Notes: generated by a model from the letters alone, not told the origin. A stretch of DNA of 64,000 nt from Pseudarthrobacter oxydans (GCF_030812335.1 NZ_JAUSSN010000006.1:1-64000); one strand, 5' to 3'. Shown: positions 37,813 through 47,453, counted from the stretch's first letter. Numbers and translations are program-made.

Positions 37813-37866
37813 TAGCTGGAGCCTTTCTAAGGATTTGGGGGCGAGTAGTCGTGAGGAAACCGGTAT

Positions 37867-39192
37867 ATGAGTAGTGTTCTGACAATCCGCGGAGGCGTCC
37901 CGCTGACTGGCCGCGTCACCGTGCGGGGGGCCAAAAACCTGGTCCCGAAGGCCATGGTGGCCGCCCTGCTGGGCAACGAGCCATCCGTGCTGCGCAACGT
38001 CCCTGAAATCAAGGACGTCGAGGTTGTCACCAGCCTGCTTCAGCTTCACGGCGTCACGGTCGAGAAGGACCCCGTCACCGGGGATCTGACGCTCGACCCG
38101 ACCAACGCGAAAACGGCGTCCCATACGGCGATCGATGCGCACGCCGGTGATTCCCGGATCCCGATCCTGCTGTGCGGTCCCTTGATCCACGCGATCGGCG
38201 AGGCATTTATCCCCGACCTGGGAGGCTGCAAGATCGGTGACCGCCCGATCGACTACCACCTGAACGTGCTGCGGCAGTTCGGTGCCGTCGTGGAGAAGCG
38301 TCCCGGCGGCATCCACATCTCCGCGCCCGGCGGCCTCAAGGGCGCCAAAATCTCGTTGCCGTACCCCTCCGTCGGCGCCACCGAGCAGGTGCTGCTGAGC
38401 GCCACGAGGGCCGAAGGCATTACCGAGCTCTCCGGCGCGGCCACGGAGCCGGAGATCGTCGACCTCATCGCTGTGCTGCAGAAGATGGGCGCGATCATCA
38501 GCGTCCAGACCGACCGCACCATCCGGATCGAGGGTGTCCCGGACCTCGGCGGCTACAACCACCGCGCCCTCTCGGACCGCAACGAGTCGGCGTCGTGGGC
38601 GTCCGCGGCGCTGGTGACGCGCGGCGACATCTTCGTCGAGGGCGCCACGCAGCGCGACATGATGACCTTCCTCAACACCTACCGCAAGGTCGGCGGCGGG
38701 ATGGACATCGGCGACGACGGCATCCGCTTCTATCACAAGGGCGGCAAGCTCAACCCGCTGGTCCTGGAAACGGACGTGCACCCCGGCTTCATGACGGACT
38801 GGCAGCAGCCGCTCATCGTTGCCCTGACGCAGGCCGAAGGCGTGTCGATCGTCCACGAAACCGTGTACGAGAACCGCTTCGGCTTCACCGAGGCGCTGAT
38901 CCGGATGGGCGCCAACATCCAGGTCCACCGCGAATGCCTCGGCAGTGTGCCGTGCCGGTTCGGCCAGCGCAACTTCCTGCATTCCGCCGTGATTTCCGGG
39001 CCCTCCCAGTTGACCGGCACCGACATCGACGTACCCGATCTGCGAGGCGGGTTCAGCCACCTGATCGCAGCGCTGGCTGCCAACGGCACCTCCCGGGTCA
39101 CCGGCATCGACATCATCAACCGCGGCTACGAGCGCTTCACGGAGAAGCTCGCGGGCCTTGGCGCCGATTTCGACATCACTTCGTCCGAGTAG
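37867..39192 (+). CDS. murA: UDP-N-acetylglucosamine 1-carboxyvinyltransferase
   Basis: 441 residues. First committed step of peptidoglycan precursor synthesis: transfer of enolpyruvate to UDP-GlcNAc. The N-terminus has LTGRVTVRGAKNLVPKAM (the catalytic Lys region). The catalytic loop reads LGGCKIGDRPIDYH with Cys at about 121, the fosfomycin-reactive position; mycobacteria have Asp there. DVHPGFMTDWQQPL and NRGYERFTEKLAGLGAD close the fold. It starts a likely operon with plsC, gpsA and ddl. Confidence 0.95.
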   Translation: MSSVLTIRGGVPLTGRVTVRGAKNLVPKAMVAALLGNEPSVLRNVPEIKDVEVVTSLLQLHGVTVEKDPVTGDLTLDPTNAKTASHTAIDAHAGDSRIPILLCGPLIHAIGEAFIPDLGGCKIGDRPIDYHLNVLRQFGAVVEKRPGGIHISAPGGLKGAKISLPYPSVGATEQVLLSATRAEGITELSGAATEPEIVDLIAVLQKMGAIISVQTDRTIRIEGVPDLGGYNHRALSDRNESASWASAALVTRGDIFVEGATQRDMMTFLNTYRKVGGGMDIGDDGIRFYHKGGKLNPLVLETDVHPGFMTDWQQPLIVALTQAEGVSIVHETVYENRFGFTEALIRMGANIQVHRECLGSVPCRFGQRNFLHSAVISGPSQLTGTDIDVPDLRGGFSHLIAALAANGTSRVTGIDIINRGYERFTEKLAGLGADFDITSSE

Positions 39193-39202
39193 CGGGTACC
39201 AC

Positions 39203-39997
39203 GTGAAGGAATCGGCCAAGAGCCACATCACATTTGTTGTTGTGGCCGCGATTGTCCGTCCGGTCATGAACCTTCTGATGCGGAAGGAATGGATCGGCCT
39301 GGAGAAGCTGCCTGCCGGCGGCTTCATCGCCGCACCCAATCACTGCACCGAAATTGATCCCCTGGTGGTGGCGCACATGCTCTACAACCAGCAGCGGATG
39401 CCGCGCTTCCTGGCCAAGGCCGGACTCTTCAAGGTGCCCGTGCTGGGATTCGTGCTGCGCGCCACCAAACAGATCCCGGTGGAACGCTCGACGGCAGGCG
39501 CCAACCGCTCGCTGCAGATCGCCAAGGAAGTGGTGGACGAGGGCGGAGCCATCATCATCTACCCTGAGGGCACGCTCACCAGGGACCCCGAGCTGTGGCC
39601 GATGAAGGGCCACACCGGTGCCGCGCGGATGGCGCTGCAAAGCGGAATCCCCGTCGTGCCGATCGCTCACTGGGGTGCGCACGAGGTCCTGCCGCGCTAT
39701 GCCAAACGGCTCCACCTCTTTCCGCGGAAGACATCGCGCCTGATGGTGGGCGATCCGGTGGACCTGAGCGCCTTCGCCGGGCGTCCACTGGACAAGGCCA
39801 CCCTCGCCGAGGCGACCAACGTGATCATGGCGGCCATTACGGAACTCCTGGCCACGCTCCGCGGGGGACAGCCTCCGCTGGTCCGCTGGGACCCTGCGGC
39901 CCATAACCAGTCGACCCACGGCCGCTTCATTGAGCAAGGCGGAAAAACAGGCGGTTCAGCAAAACCAGAAGAGAAACTTGGGGATAGCGACGAATGA
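39203..39997 (+). CDS. plsC: 1-acyl-sn-glycerol-3-phosphate acyltransferase (PlsC-like)
   Basis: 264 residues from the GTG at 39203, 10 bp after murA; an earlier in-frame ATG lies inside murA and has no support. Family motifs: HX4D in APNHCTEIDPLVV near 49, the arginine block PVERSTAGANRS, the YPEGTLTRD glycerophosphate-binding block near 130 and VPIAHWG near 160. The enzyme makes phosphatidic acid at the membrane. The tail after about 215 is polar. Its stop overlaps the gpsA start. Confidence 0.92.
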   Translation: MKESAKSHITFVVVAAIVRPVMNLLMRKEWIGLEKLPAGGFIAAPNHCTEIDPLVVAHMLYNQQRMPRFLAKAGLFKVPVLGFVLRATKQIPVERSTAGANRSLQIAKEVVDEGGAIIIYPEGTLTRDPELWPMKGHTGAARMALQSGIPVVPIAHWGAHEVLPRYAKRLHLFPRKTSRLMVGDPVDLSAFAGRPLDKATLAEATNVIMAAITELLATLRGGQPPLVRWDPAAHNQSTHGRFIEQGGKTGGSAKPEEKLGDSDE

Positions 39998-41046
39998 CAT
40001 TCGATCAAACGCGGGGGCTGTCGGCCACGAGGGTTGCTGTACTCGGCGCCGGATCCTGGGGGACCACTTTTGCGAAGGTGCTCGCTGACGCGGCCACCGC
40101 CTCCGGGGTCGAACGCGACATCCGGCTCTGGGGCCGTCGCGGTGAAGTAGTCGACCAGATCAACCTGAAGCACCGGAACGAGCAATACCTCAAAGAGATT
40201 GCCCTTCCGCCCAGTATCACCGCTTCAACCGATGTCGCCGAGGTCCTTGACGGCGCTGAGCTCGTGGTCCTGGCCGTTCCGGCCCAGACCCTGCGGCCGC
40301 AACTGCGCGAGTGGAAGAACCTGCTGGCGCCCGGCGCCCTGGTGGTTTCCCTGATGAAGGGACTCGAGCTGCACACCGATGCCCGGATGAGCGAAGTGAT
40401 CTCCGAGGAGCTCGGCATTCCGGTCAACCGGATCGCTGTGGTGTCCGGGCCCAACCTGGCCATGGAGATCGCCCGGGAGGAACCCACCGCCTCGGTTGTG
40501 GCCTGCTCCGACCCGATCGCGGCCGGCTGGATCGCCCGCAGCTGCACCGCCCCGTACTTCCGCCCGTACACCACAGGCGATGTTGTCGGCGTCGAAATCG
40601 GCGGCATCGTCAAGAACATCATTGCCCTGGCCGTCGGCATTTGCGAAGGCAAGCAGATGGGTGACAACACCAAGGCATCGGTCATCACCCGCGGCCTCGC
40701 GGAGACTTCCCGGTTGTCGCTGGCCCTGGGCGGCGAGGCGCAGACGATGGCCGGCCTCGCCGGCCTCGGCGACCTCGTGGCCACCTGTTCCTCGCCGCTG
40801 TCCCGGAACCACACGGCCGGACGGCTGCTGGGCAAAGGGCTGACGCTGGACGAGGTCGCGGCCGAAATGACGCAGACGGCCGAAGGGATCAAATCCGCCC
40901 AGGCCGTTCAGGAGCTGGCCGGCAAGCTCGGCGTCGAGATGCCCATCACCGCGGCGGTCGTAGCCGTGCTGGCAGGAAAACTGTCCGTCGACCAACTGGG
41001 GCCGCTCCTGCTGTCCCGGGACCTGAAACCTGAAGGCGATTACTGA
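39994..41046 (+). CDS. gpsA: Glycerol-3-phosphate dehydrogenase [NAD(P)+]
   Basis: 350 residues, the ATG overlapping the plsC stop (ATGA). Makes sn-glycerol 3-phosphate from dihydroxyacetone phosphate for lipids and, where present, teichoic acids. NAD-binding GAGSWGTTFAKVLAD near 15; the GP-binding block VSGPNLAMEIAREEPTAS near 150; catalytic Lys in EIGGIVKNIIALAVGI near 208; then GLAGLGDLVATCSS and SRNHTAGRLLGKG. Length is normal. ddl follows 2 nt later. Confidence 0.96.
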   Translation: MTFDQTRGLSATRVAVLGAGSWGTTFAKVLADAATASGVERDIRLWGRRGEVVDQINLKHRNEQYLKEIALPPSITASTDVAEVLDGAELVVLAVPAQTLRPQLREWKNLLAPGALVVSLMKGLELHTDARMSEVISEELGIPVNRIAVVSGPNLAMEIAREEPTASVVACSDPIAAGWIARSCTAPYFRPYTTGDVVGVEIGGIVKNIIALAVGICEGKQMGDNTKASVITRGLAETSRLSLALGGEAQTMAGLAGLGDLVATCSSPLSRNHTAGRLLGKGLTLDEVAAEMTQTAEGIKSAQAVQELAGKLGVEMPITAAVVAVLAGKLSVDQLGPLLLSRDLKPEGDY

Positions 41047-41048
41047 GC

Positions 41049-42194
41049 GTGACTGAAGAAAACGTGAGCACAACGGGACGATCCGCCCAGACGCGGCCCC
41101 GGGTGGCAGTGCTGTTCGGCGGCCGCTCCAGCGAACACGCGGTGAGCTGCGTGACGGCCGCCGGGGTCCTCGGCGCCATCGACCAGACGAAGTACGAGGT
41201 GATCCCGATCGGGATCGCCAAAACCGGCCAGTGGGTGCTGGCCTCCGGGGACACCCATGACTGGTCTCTCTCGGCCTCCTCCCTGCCCGAGGTCGCCTCC
41301 TCGGCCCGGACCGTAGCGCTGACCGAAATCGGCGGCGAACACCAGCTGATCGTGGCCTCCCCGAACGAGATTCCCCAGGAACTCGGCGCCGTGGACGTCG
41401 TGTTCCCGCTGCTGCACGGTCCGTTTGGCGAGGACGGCACTGTCCAGGGCTTCCTGGAACTTTCCGACACCCGTTACGTGGGCGCCGGCGTGCTGGCGTC
41501 AGCCGTGGGCATGGACAAGCACTTCATGAAGGTGGTGTTCGAATCCGCCGGGCTCCGCGTGGGCCCCTACATCGCCGTGACGGACCGGCAGTGGCGCAAC
41601 GACCCCGAGACCGTCCGCAAGCGCGTGGACCAGCTCGGCTATCCGGTCTTCGTCAAGCCCGCGCGGGCGGGTTCGTCCATGGGCATTTCCAAGGTGGACT
41701 CGCTTGAAGGCCTGGACGCCGCGATTGAGGCCGCCCGCGAACATGATCCGAAACTTGTGATCGAGGCGGGCATCGTCGGCCGCGAGATCGAATGCGCCGT
41801 CCTGGAAGGACGGGGGACCGACGCGCCCCGAACGTCCATGCCCGGAGAGATTTCCGTGGCAGGCGGCGGGCACGAGTTCTACGACTTCAACGCCAAGTAC
41901 GTGGACGACGCCGCAGCACTCAGCTGCCCCGCCGACCTCCCGGACGAAGCCACCGCCCGGGTCCGCGAGCTGGCCGCCGTCGCCTTCGACGCCGTCGGAG
42001 CCGAGGGCCTGAGCCGGGTCGATTTCTTCTACACCCCCGAGGGTGAACTCATCATCAACGAGATCAACACCATGCCCGGGTTCACGCCCAAGAGCATGTA
42101 CCCGCAGATGTGGAAGGCATCCGGCCTGGGCTACGCGGCGCTGATCGATGAACTGATCTACCTGGCGCTGCACCGCAAGACCGGCCTGCGCTAG
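41049..42194 (+). CDS. ddl: D-alanine--D-alanine ligase
   Basis: 381 residues from a GTG start 2 nt after gpsA. ATP-grasp enzyme that makes D-Ala-D-Ala for peptidoglycan. N-terminal FGGRSSEHAVSCVTA near 23; PLLHGPFGEDGTVQG near 121; ATP-grasp block PVFVKPARAGSSMGISKV near 200; EIECAVLEG; and the metal-binding NEINTMPGFTPKSMYP near 333. The longer A-type length fits actinobacteria. It converges with the DUF3515 gene with only a 4-bp gap and no terminator between. Confidence 0.97.
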   Translation: MTEENVSTTGRSAQTRPRVAVLFGGRSSEHAVSCVTAAGVLGAIDQTKYEVIPIGIAKTGQWVLASGDTHDWSLSASSLPEVASSARTVALTEIGGEHQLIVASPNEIPQELGAVDVVFPLLHGPFGEDGTVQGFLELSDTRYVGAGVLASAVGMDKHFMKVVFESAGLRVGPYIAVTDRQWRNDPETVRKRVDQLGYPVFVKPARAGSSMGISKVDSLEGLDAAIEAAREHDPKLVIEAGIVGREIECAVLEGRGTDAPRTSMPGEISVAGGGHEFYDFNAKYVDDAAALSCPADLPDEATARVRELAAVAFDAVGAEGLSRVDFFYTPEGELIINEINTMPGFTPKSMYPQMWKASGLGYAALIDELIYLALHRKTGLR

Positions 42195-42198
42195 CGCC

Positions 42199-42702
42199 CT
42201 ACTGGCTCGGCGGCAGGTTCTGCAGGTCCGCCTGACCCACGCAGTTCCGCCCCGCGGGCACCTTCGCGGCGGCGGCGGCGAGGTCCGCAAGCACGGTGGC
42301 GGAACTGATCTTGTCCGGGTCCATCAGGATTTCCGTGGCGGGTTCGCGCCCGAACGTGGTCAGGGTCCACACCGGGTCGCCCTCCTTGATGACCCAGTCA
42401 ACGCCGTTCACGCTGACGCAGCGGTCCGTCGTCGGCCCCGGAACATTCACCCCGCAGCGCAGGATGACGAGGGACGGGTCGCCCCACGCCGCGGTGGCCT
42501 GGCTGTTGGTCTTCCGCAGTTTTGCCTCGCCGATCGCGTCCGGCAGCGCCACCATCATGGGGGCACACGCGGCGTTCGCCGCGTCCTTGGCGGGCGCGAC
42601 GTCGACAACCGGAGCGCAGGCGCTCAGTAGAATCCCTGCGGACGCCGCCACGGCCAGAAGGCGGAGCGGACGTGCGGAAGCCGGGAATCGGAGCTGATGC
42701 AT
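42199..42702 (-). CDS. DUF3515 family lipoprotein
   Basis: 167 residues. The signal peptide ends in a lipobox-like ILLSAC (Cys29), so it is probably lipid-anchored outside. The rest has CAPMMVALPDAIGEAKLR, a conserved WGDPSLVILRCGVNVPGP block and the paired cysteines of the DUF3515 family, ending with a Pro/Gln-rich tail. Function unknown. The family is commonly found beside ddl and thiL in actinobacteria; here ddl is present but a surface-polymer cluster follows instead of thiL. Confidence 0.88.
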   Translation of the reverse strand: MHQLRFPASARPLRLLAVAASAGILLSACAPVVDVAPAKDAANAACAPMMVALPDAIGEAKLRKTNSQATAAWGDPSLVILRCGVNVPGPTTDRCVSVNGVDWVIKEGDPVWTLTTFGREPATEILMDPDKISSATVLADLAAAAAKVPAGRNCVGQADLQNLPPSQ

Positions 42703-42842
42703 TGATTAAGCCTATCCCGGCCCGCCGCGCGCTGCAGCACGGTGGGGCGCTCGCCAGCACGCCGGATGAACCTTGGGTGAACGGCCCGAGTCGGCAGTCG
42801 AGTAGACTGGGGAAATCGTGCAACTCTGGGGCGCTGCCGGCA

Positions 42843-43547
42843 ATGACGTCCTTTCTGGCCAGAACCACGCACACTCGTTTAGCTCATGTAACTGGGGGAG
42901 GGACGGCCATCACGTCGCGCAGCCTGAAACTTAAAATTGCACGCCCCGGTCTGACAGCACTGCTGGTGGCCCTCGCCCTGTCGGCGGCGGTCCCCGCCGC
43001 GCAGGCTGAGGATGTGCCTTCACCCGGTCCGGTGCCGGAAATTGTGTTGCCCACGCCGGCGCTTCCGGTGCCGACGGCGGAGCCGGAGCCTTCGCCGGCT
43101 CCCTCCGAGACGGCCCCTCCCGTGGCGCCGCCCTCCGACCCCGTGGTTGAGCAGCCGCCAGCCGTCCCCGAATCGCCGGCCGCAGAAACGGTCGCTCCGG
43201 CTCCGGCCGCCCCCGGCGCGGTCACTCCGCCGGACGCGCCCCGACCAGCCCCAGCCCCGGCCCGCGCGACCGGGACCGCAGCAGCCGAGGCAGTCCCGGC
43301 CGAGGCGACGGAGACGCCGTCGCCCGCTCCCGAACCCCTGCAGTCGACGGCACCCGCCGCCGCTGCCCCGCCGGCCGAGCCGCCGGCAGTCATGCAGGCT
43401 CAGATCCAGGCCGCGGTGGCCGTCGCCACCGGCAGCCCGCTGGCGGTCCAGCTGATCACGGTGCTGATCCTGCTCGCCGCCGGGTTCGCGTACTTCAGGT
43501 TCCTCGGCGGGAAGAGCGCCAGCTTCGCGCCCAAGGCCGGGGAGTAA
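42843..43547 (+). CDS. Pro/Ala-rich exported membrane protein
   Basis: 234 residues if the ATG at 42843 is used. This gives an n-region of about 38 residues before the signal helix (LTALLVALALSAAVPAAQA). A better ribosome binding site, GGGGGAGGG, precedes an in-frame ATC at 42909, which would give a classical 32-residue signal peptide, so a rare ATC start is possible. The mature part is a Pro/Ala/Glu-rich low-complexity stretch, then a transmembrane helix near the end (LAVQLITVLILLAAGFAYF) and a short basic tail. TAGACT at 42803-42808 may be a -10 box. It opens the polymer cluster; no family recognised. Confidence 0.65.
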   Translation: MTSFLARTTHTRLAHVTGGGTAITSRSLKLKIARPGLTALLVALALSAAVPAAQAEDVPSPGPVPEIVLPTPALPVPTAEPEPSPAPSETAPPVAPPSDPVVEQPPAVPESPAAETVAPAPAAPGAVTPPDAPRPAPAPARATGTAAAEAVPAEATETPSPAPEPLQSTAPAAAAPPAEPPAVMQAQIQAAVAVATGSPLAVQLITVLILLAAGFAYFRFLGGKSASFAPKAGE

Positions 43548-43555
43548 TCACCCGG

Positions 43556-44818
43556 ATGCGAAAACACGCCGGGCTGGACCCTGCCCGCCCTGAACCCAAG
43601 ACCTCCCCGGTGCGCGTCACGTTGCTGACGCACTCGTACTGGCCCGAGCACAGTCCGCCCCAGCGCCGGTGGACCGCCATGATCAAGGAATTTTCCCGTG
43701 CTGGCTGGGACGTCGACGTCGTGACGCCCGTAGCGCACTACCCCTTCGGCCGCCGTGCCCTGCCCCGGCGGCTGGCAGGCAGGCCCTTCGTGCTGCAGGA
43801 CGGACAATTCACCGAGAAGATCCTCCGGGTGCCGTATCTGCGTCACGGCAACTCCCGCGTCGCCCGCCTGGTGGACCAGTGCTTTTCGGCGGCGCTCTCC
43901 GTGCCCGCCGGGCTGCTTCTCCGGAAGCCCGACGTCGTCATTGTCACCGCGCCGGCCCTTCCGTCCCTGCTTGCCGGGTACGCTCTCGCCAAGTTGCGGA
44001 GAGTACCGCTGATTGTCGAAATGCGGGATGCGTGGCCTGACCTTGCCCGCGACGCCCGGATCGTCCAGGGAAGCGTCAAGAGCGTCGTGGAGCGCGTCGT
44101 TGATTTCGTCCAGCACCGGGCAGACCTCGTGGTCACCGTGACCGAGGGTTTCGCTGAAACCCTTCGTTCACGCGGAGTCCGCAGGGTGGCCACCATCAGC
44201 AACGGCCTGCACCTGGACGCCATCCCGGTCCTCGATGCACCGGACCTGGAGCGGCCCGTTTTTGAGGCCCTGTACCTCGGGAACCACGGCGAGAGCCAGC
44301 GGCTGGAGGTGGCGATCCGGGCGAGTGCCTTGGTGGGCGACTCGATGCACCTGCACATGGTGGGACACGGGACCCGGCGCCGGGCGCTTGAGAAGCTCGC
44401 CCGGGAGTTGAAGGCGCCGGTGACTTTTCACGCGCCGCTGCACGGCGAGGCCATGATGGAGCGCTACGCGTCAGCGGACACGTGCCTTGTGTCGCTCCGC
44501 GACGACTGGAAATCCTTCGAAACCACCGTTCCGTCCAAGACCTATGAGGTCCTGGCCGTAGGCCGCCACGTGACGGCCATGGTGCGCGGCGAGGCGGCGC
44601 GCGTCATTGCCGACGCCGATGCCGGCGATATCGTGGCCAGCGACCCGGAGGCCCTGGCAGCGCTGTGGCGCGAACTGGCCGCCGACCGGGGCCGGCTCGT
44701 CCGCAACGGGGACAGCCGGCAGTGGGTCAAGACCCATGCCGAGTATGGGCTGTTGGCCAGCCGGTATGTGGACATCATCGCTGAGCTCCTGGGCAAGGCA
44801 TCCGTAGACCCCCGATGA
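43556..44818 (+). CDS. GT4 family glycosyltransferase
   Basis: 420 residues. GT-B fold: the N-terminal domain opens with VTLLTHSYWPEHSPPQRRW, the usual start of WcaI/WbuB-like retaining transferases. IVEMRDAWPDL near 155 and VVTVTEGFAETLRSRG near 190 are also typical. In the C-terminal domain the catalytic E-x7-E region is weak: SFETTVPSKTYEVLAVGR has the serine/threonine and glutamate positions. It transfers a sugar from an NDP-sugar to a lipid-linked or glycan acceptor, exact donor unknown. The stop overlaps the next start (ATGA), so the two are coupled. Confidence 0.88.
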   Translation: MRKHAGLDPARPEPKTSPVRVTLLTHSYWPEHSPPQRRWTAMIKEFSRAGWDVDVVTPVAHYPFGRRALPRRLAGRPFVLQDGQFTEKILRVPYLRHGNSRVARLVDQCFSAALSVPAGLLLRKPDVVIVTAPALPSLLAGYALAKLRRVPLIVEMRDAWPDLARDARIVQGSVKSVVERVVDFVQHRADLVVTVTEGFAETLRSRGVRRVATISNGLHLDAIPVLDAPDLERPVFEALYLGNHGESQRLEVAIRASALVGDSMHLHMVGHGTRRRALEKLARELKAPVTFHAPLHGEAMMERYASADTCLVSLRDDWKSFETTVPSKTYEVLAVGRHVTAMVRGEAARVIADADAGDIVASDPEALAALWRELAADRGRLVRNGDSRQWVKTHAEYGLLASRYVDIIAELLGKASVDPR

Positions 44819-46566
44819 TCCAGGCCCTAAGAAACCTGCGACTCGCCGCGCACACGGCTGGACAGCACCTCTCGGACGATCCGGTGCTGCTTTTCCTGCA
44901 AGCATCGCGGCGCGTCCCGTCCTCGGTGGTCCGTCCCCTGGCCCGGCTGACCTGCGCGGCGGCCCCCAAAGGCTCCGCAGCCGTGCCCGTGCTGCTCGCA
45001 TCCCTCACGCGCGGCGACACCGACGACGTTTCACGACGCCTGCGGATCGCCGCAGTCCGCAACGTCTCCGGTGAAAAGGCCCGGAAGCTGGCGGACATCG
45101 CGCTCGTGGCCAATCTGCCGGAGCTCTCGGACCTCCTGCTGGCCGGTGCAGGCCATGCGCCCGGCCTCAAGTCTGCGCAGGCCCGCAGGCTCTGGTATGC
45201 CGGGGACCTCAGCGGCGCCGCCGCCGTCCTTGAGGGGTCCAACCGCGCGGGACGGCAGCAGCAGGCACGGCTGGCCGGCGAGGCAGCCGTGTACGCCGGC
45301 GCCGGGCTCTCGTTGCCCCGGCAGGTGTTCACCCCCGTACCCGGCCGGGTGCTGCATTTGCTGACCAATTCCCTGCCCCACACCGCCAGCGGCTACGCCC
45401 AGCGGTCCCACTCGGTCATGGCGGCCCAGCAGGAGGCAGGCTGGGACGTGCTGGCCGTCACGCGGCTGGCCTACCCCGTGCAGGTGGGAAAACTCCTGGC
45501 CCGGGCCAGCGACGTCGTGGACGGCGTCGAATACCGCCGGCTGCTCCCGGCGCGGCTGGCGCCGACCATGGACGCGCGCCTGCAGCAACAGGCCGAGGAT
45601 CTGCTGAAAGTGGCGCTGGAGTTCAGGCCCGGCATCCTCCACACGACCACCCACTTCGTCAACGGCCTGGTGGTCCGGGCCGTGGCGGAGGCGCTGGGGA
45701 TCCCCTGGGTCTACGAGGTCCGCGGGCAGCTGGCGGACACGTGGGCGGCCACGCACGGACCCCAGGCCCGGGACAGCGAAAAGTACCGGCTGTTCCGGGA
45801 ACGGGAAAGTGCCGTCATGCACGACGCCGACCTCGTAGTGACGCTGGGCCAAGCCATGAAGGCCAATATCGTGGCGGCGGGCATCCCCGGGGAGAAAGTG
45901 CTCATCGCCCCCAACGCGGTGGGCGGGGCCTTCCTCCGGACGCCGCTGGATCCGGCCGGTGCACGCCGCGAGCTGGGACTGCCGGAGGACGGACTCTACA
46001 TCGGCACCGTCAGCAGTCTTGTCGCCTATGAAGGCCTGGATGACCTCGTGAGGGCCTTCGCGCTCCTCGCGCCGGACTACCCGCAGCTGCGCCTCCTGAT
46101 CGTCGGCGACGGTGTCTCCCGGCCCGCCCTGGAGGATCAGATCAGTGCCCTGGGGCTGTCCGACCGGGCAGTATTTACGGGCAGGGTGCCGCGGGATCTG
46201 GCCCCGCTCTACCACCAGGCCCTCGACGTCTTTGTGGTCCCGCGCAAGGACCTGGACGTGACCCGGGCGGTGACTCCGCTCAAGCCCGTCGAGGCCCTGG
46301 CGAGTGCCCGACCGGTGGTCGGGAGCGACCTGCCCGCACTTCGGGAGATAATAGACGACGGCGGTAACGGGCTTCTTGCCCCCGCCGAGGACCCCCGTGA
46401 GCTCGCCCAGGCGATCTCCACGCTGCTCTCCGACGCCGGCTACAGGGCGGCGTTGGGGCAGGCGGGCCGTGCAGCGGTGCTGGCCGGGAGGACCTGGGCG
46501 GCCAACGCCAAGGCCCTGACCACCCGTTACGCCGGGCTGCACCATGACCATGAGGAGAACGAGTAG
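44815..46566 (+). CDS. GT4 glycosyltransferase with N-terminal helical extension
   Basis: 583 residues. The first 170 or so are helical and not recognised; they include HEAT-like alternation of Leu and Ala (RKLADIALVANLPELSDLLL). The GT-B core begins near 175 (GRVLHLLTNSLPHTASGYAQR) with WVYEVRGQLADT near 302 and VLIAPNAVGG near 362. The C-terminal nucleotide-sugar domain shows IGTVSSLVAYEGLDDLV, LLIVGDG, and VTPLKPVEALASARPVV with the catalytic glutamate pattern. Overlaps its neighbours on both sides by 1-4 bases. Donor and acceptor unknown. Confidence 0.87.
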   Translation: MIQALRNLRLAAHTAGQHLSDDPVLLFLQASRRVPSSVVRPLARLTCAAAPKGSAAVPVLLASLTRGDTDDVSRRLRIAAVRNVSGEKARKLADIALVANLPELSDLLLAGAGHAPGLKSAQARRLWYAGDLSGAAAVLEGSNRAGRQQQARLAGEAAVYAGAGLSLPRQVFTPVPGRVLHLLTNSLPHTASGYAQRSHSVMAAQQEAGWDVLAVTRLAYPVQVGKLLARASDVVDGVEYRRLLPARLAPTMDARLQQQAEDLLKVALEFRPGILHTTTHFVNGLVVRAVAEALGIPWVYEVRGQLADTWAATHGPQARDSEKYRLFRERESAVMHDADLVVTLGQAMKANIVAAGIPGEKVLIAPNAVGGAFLRTPLDPAGARRELGLPEDGLYIGTVSSLVAYEGLDDLVRAFALLAPDYPQLRLLIVGDGVSRPALEDQISALGLSDRAVFTGRVPRDLAPLYHQALDVFVVPRKDLDVTRAVTPLKPVEALASARPVVGSDLPALREIIDDGGNGLLAPAEDPRELAQAISTLLSDAGYRAALGQAGRAAVLAGRTWAANAKALTTRYAGLHHDHEENE

Positions 46567-47453
46567 TGTCCGCAGATAGTGCAATAGACCCGGAGACGGT
46601 GGCCGTTCAGCCGCTCTCCGTGGACATGCGGCGGCTGACCCGAGTCGGTTCGCGGCCATCGTTCCTGGATTATCTCGTCCGGCTCTGGGACTTTAGGCAG
46701 TTCATGTTCTACGACGCCCGTGCCCGCATTCAAAGCGGGACGCGCCGGGACCGGCTGGGCAGCGCCTGGCTGCTGCTGAACCCTGTCTTCAACGGCCTGA
46801 CCTACTTTCTGATCTTCGGGCTGCTGCTGAACACCAGCCGCGGGATCGAGAACTTCGTGGGCTACCTGGTCGTGGGCATCTTTGTGTTCCAGTACAGCTC
46901 CGGCGCCATCACGTCCGGCGCACGCTCGATCCGGAACAACAAATCCGTGGTCCAGGCCTTCAACTTCCCGCGGGCGGCGCTACCCATCGGTGCCAACGTG
47001 CGGGAACTGCTCAGGGCTGTTCCTCTGATCCTCGCCATGCTGCTGATTGTGGTGGTGCTGCCTCCCGCGGAGGAAATCACCTGGCTCTGGATTCTGGTGA
47101 TACCGGCCATCATGCTGCAGGCGCTCTTTAACCTGGGGGTGGGACTCATCCTGGCCCGCATCATCTCCCGGGTCCACGACGTCACGCACCTGCTGCCCTT
47201 CGCGCTCCGGGCCTGGATGTACGGTTCCGCCATCTTCTTTTCCTACGACCGGTTCGTCACGCATCCCGAAGTCCTGGCGGTCATCAAGCTCAATCCCTTG
47301 TTCAATGTGATCGACATCGTCCGGGACTGTGTCCTCTACGCCAGGGTTCCCCAGTGGCAGTCATGGGCCATTCTTGCTGTCTGGGCCCTCGGGGCGCTGG
47401 GCGTGGGCCTGGTCTACTTCTGGAAGGGGGAGGAATCCTATGGACGCGGATGA
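46566..47453 (+). CDS. Polysaccharide ABC exporter permease (TagG-like)
   Basis: 295 residues from a GTG overlapping the upstream stop. ABC-2 permease: an amphipathic N-terminus (FLDYLVRLWDFRQFMFYDAR) is followed by about six transmembrane helices (near 72-95, 97-117, 150-172, 178-200, 220-240 and 262-282), with RLGSAWLLLNPVFNGLTYFL and VVQAFNFPRAALPIGANV typical of TagG/RfbA/Wzm proteins. With the ATPase encoded next it should export an undecaprenyl-linked polymer or glycolipid across the membrane. The next gene starts inside this one by 14 bases. Confidence 0.9.
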   Translation: MSADSAIDPETVAVQPLSVDMRRLTRVGSRPSFLDYLVRLWDFRQFMFYDARARIQSGTRRDRLGSAWLLLNPVFNGLTYFLIFGLLLNTSRGIENFVGYLVVGIFVFQYSSGAITSGARSIRNNKSVVQAFNFPRAALPIGANVRELLRAVPLILAMLLIVVVLPPAEEITWLWILVIPAIMLQALFNLGVGLILARIISRVHDVTHLLPFALRAWMYGSAIFFSYDRFVTHPEVLAVIKLNPLFNVIDIVRDCVLYARVPQWQSWAILAVWALGALGVGLVYFWKGEESYGRG

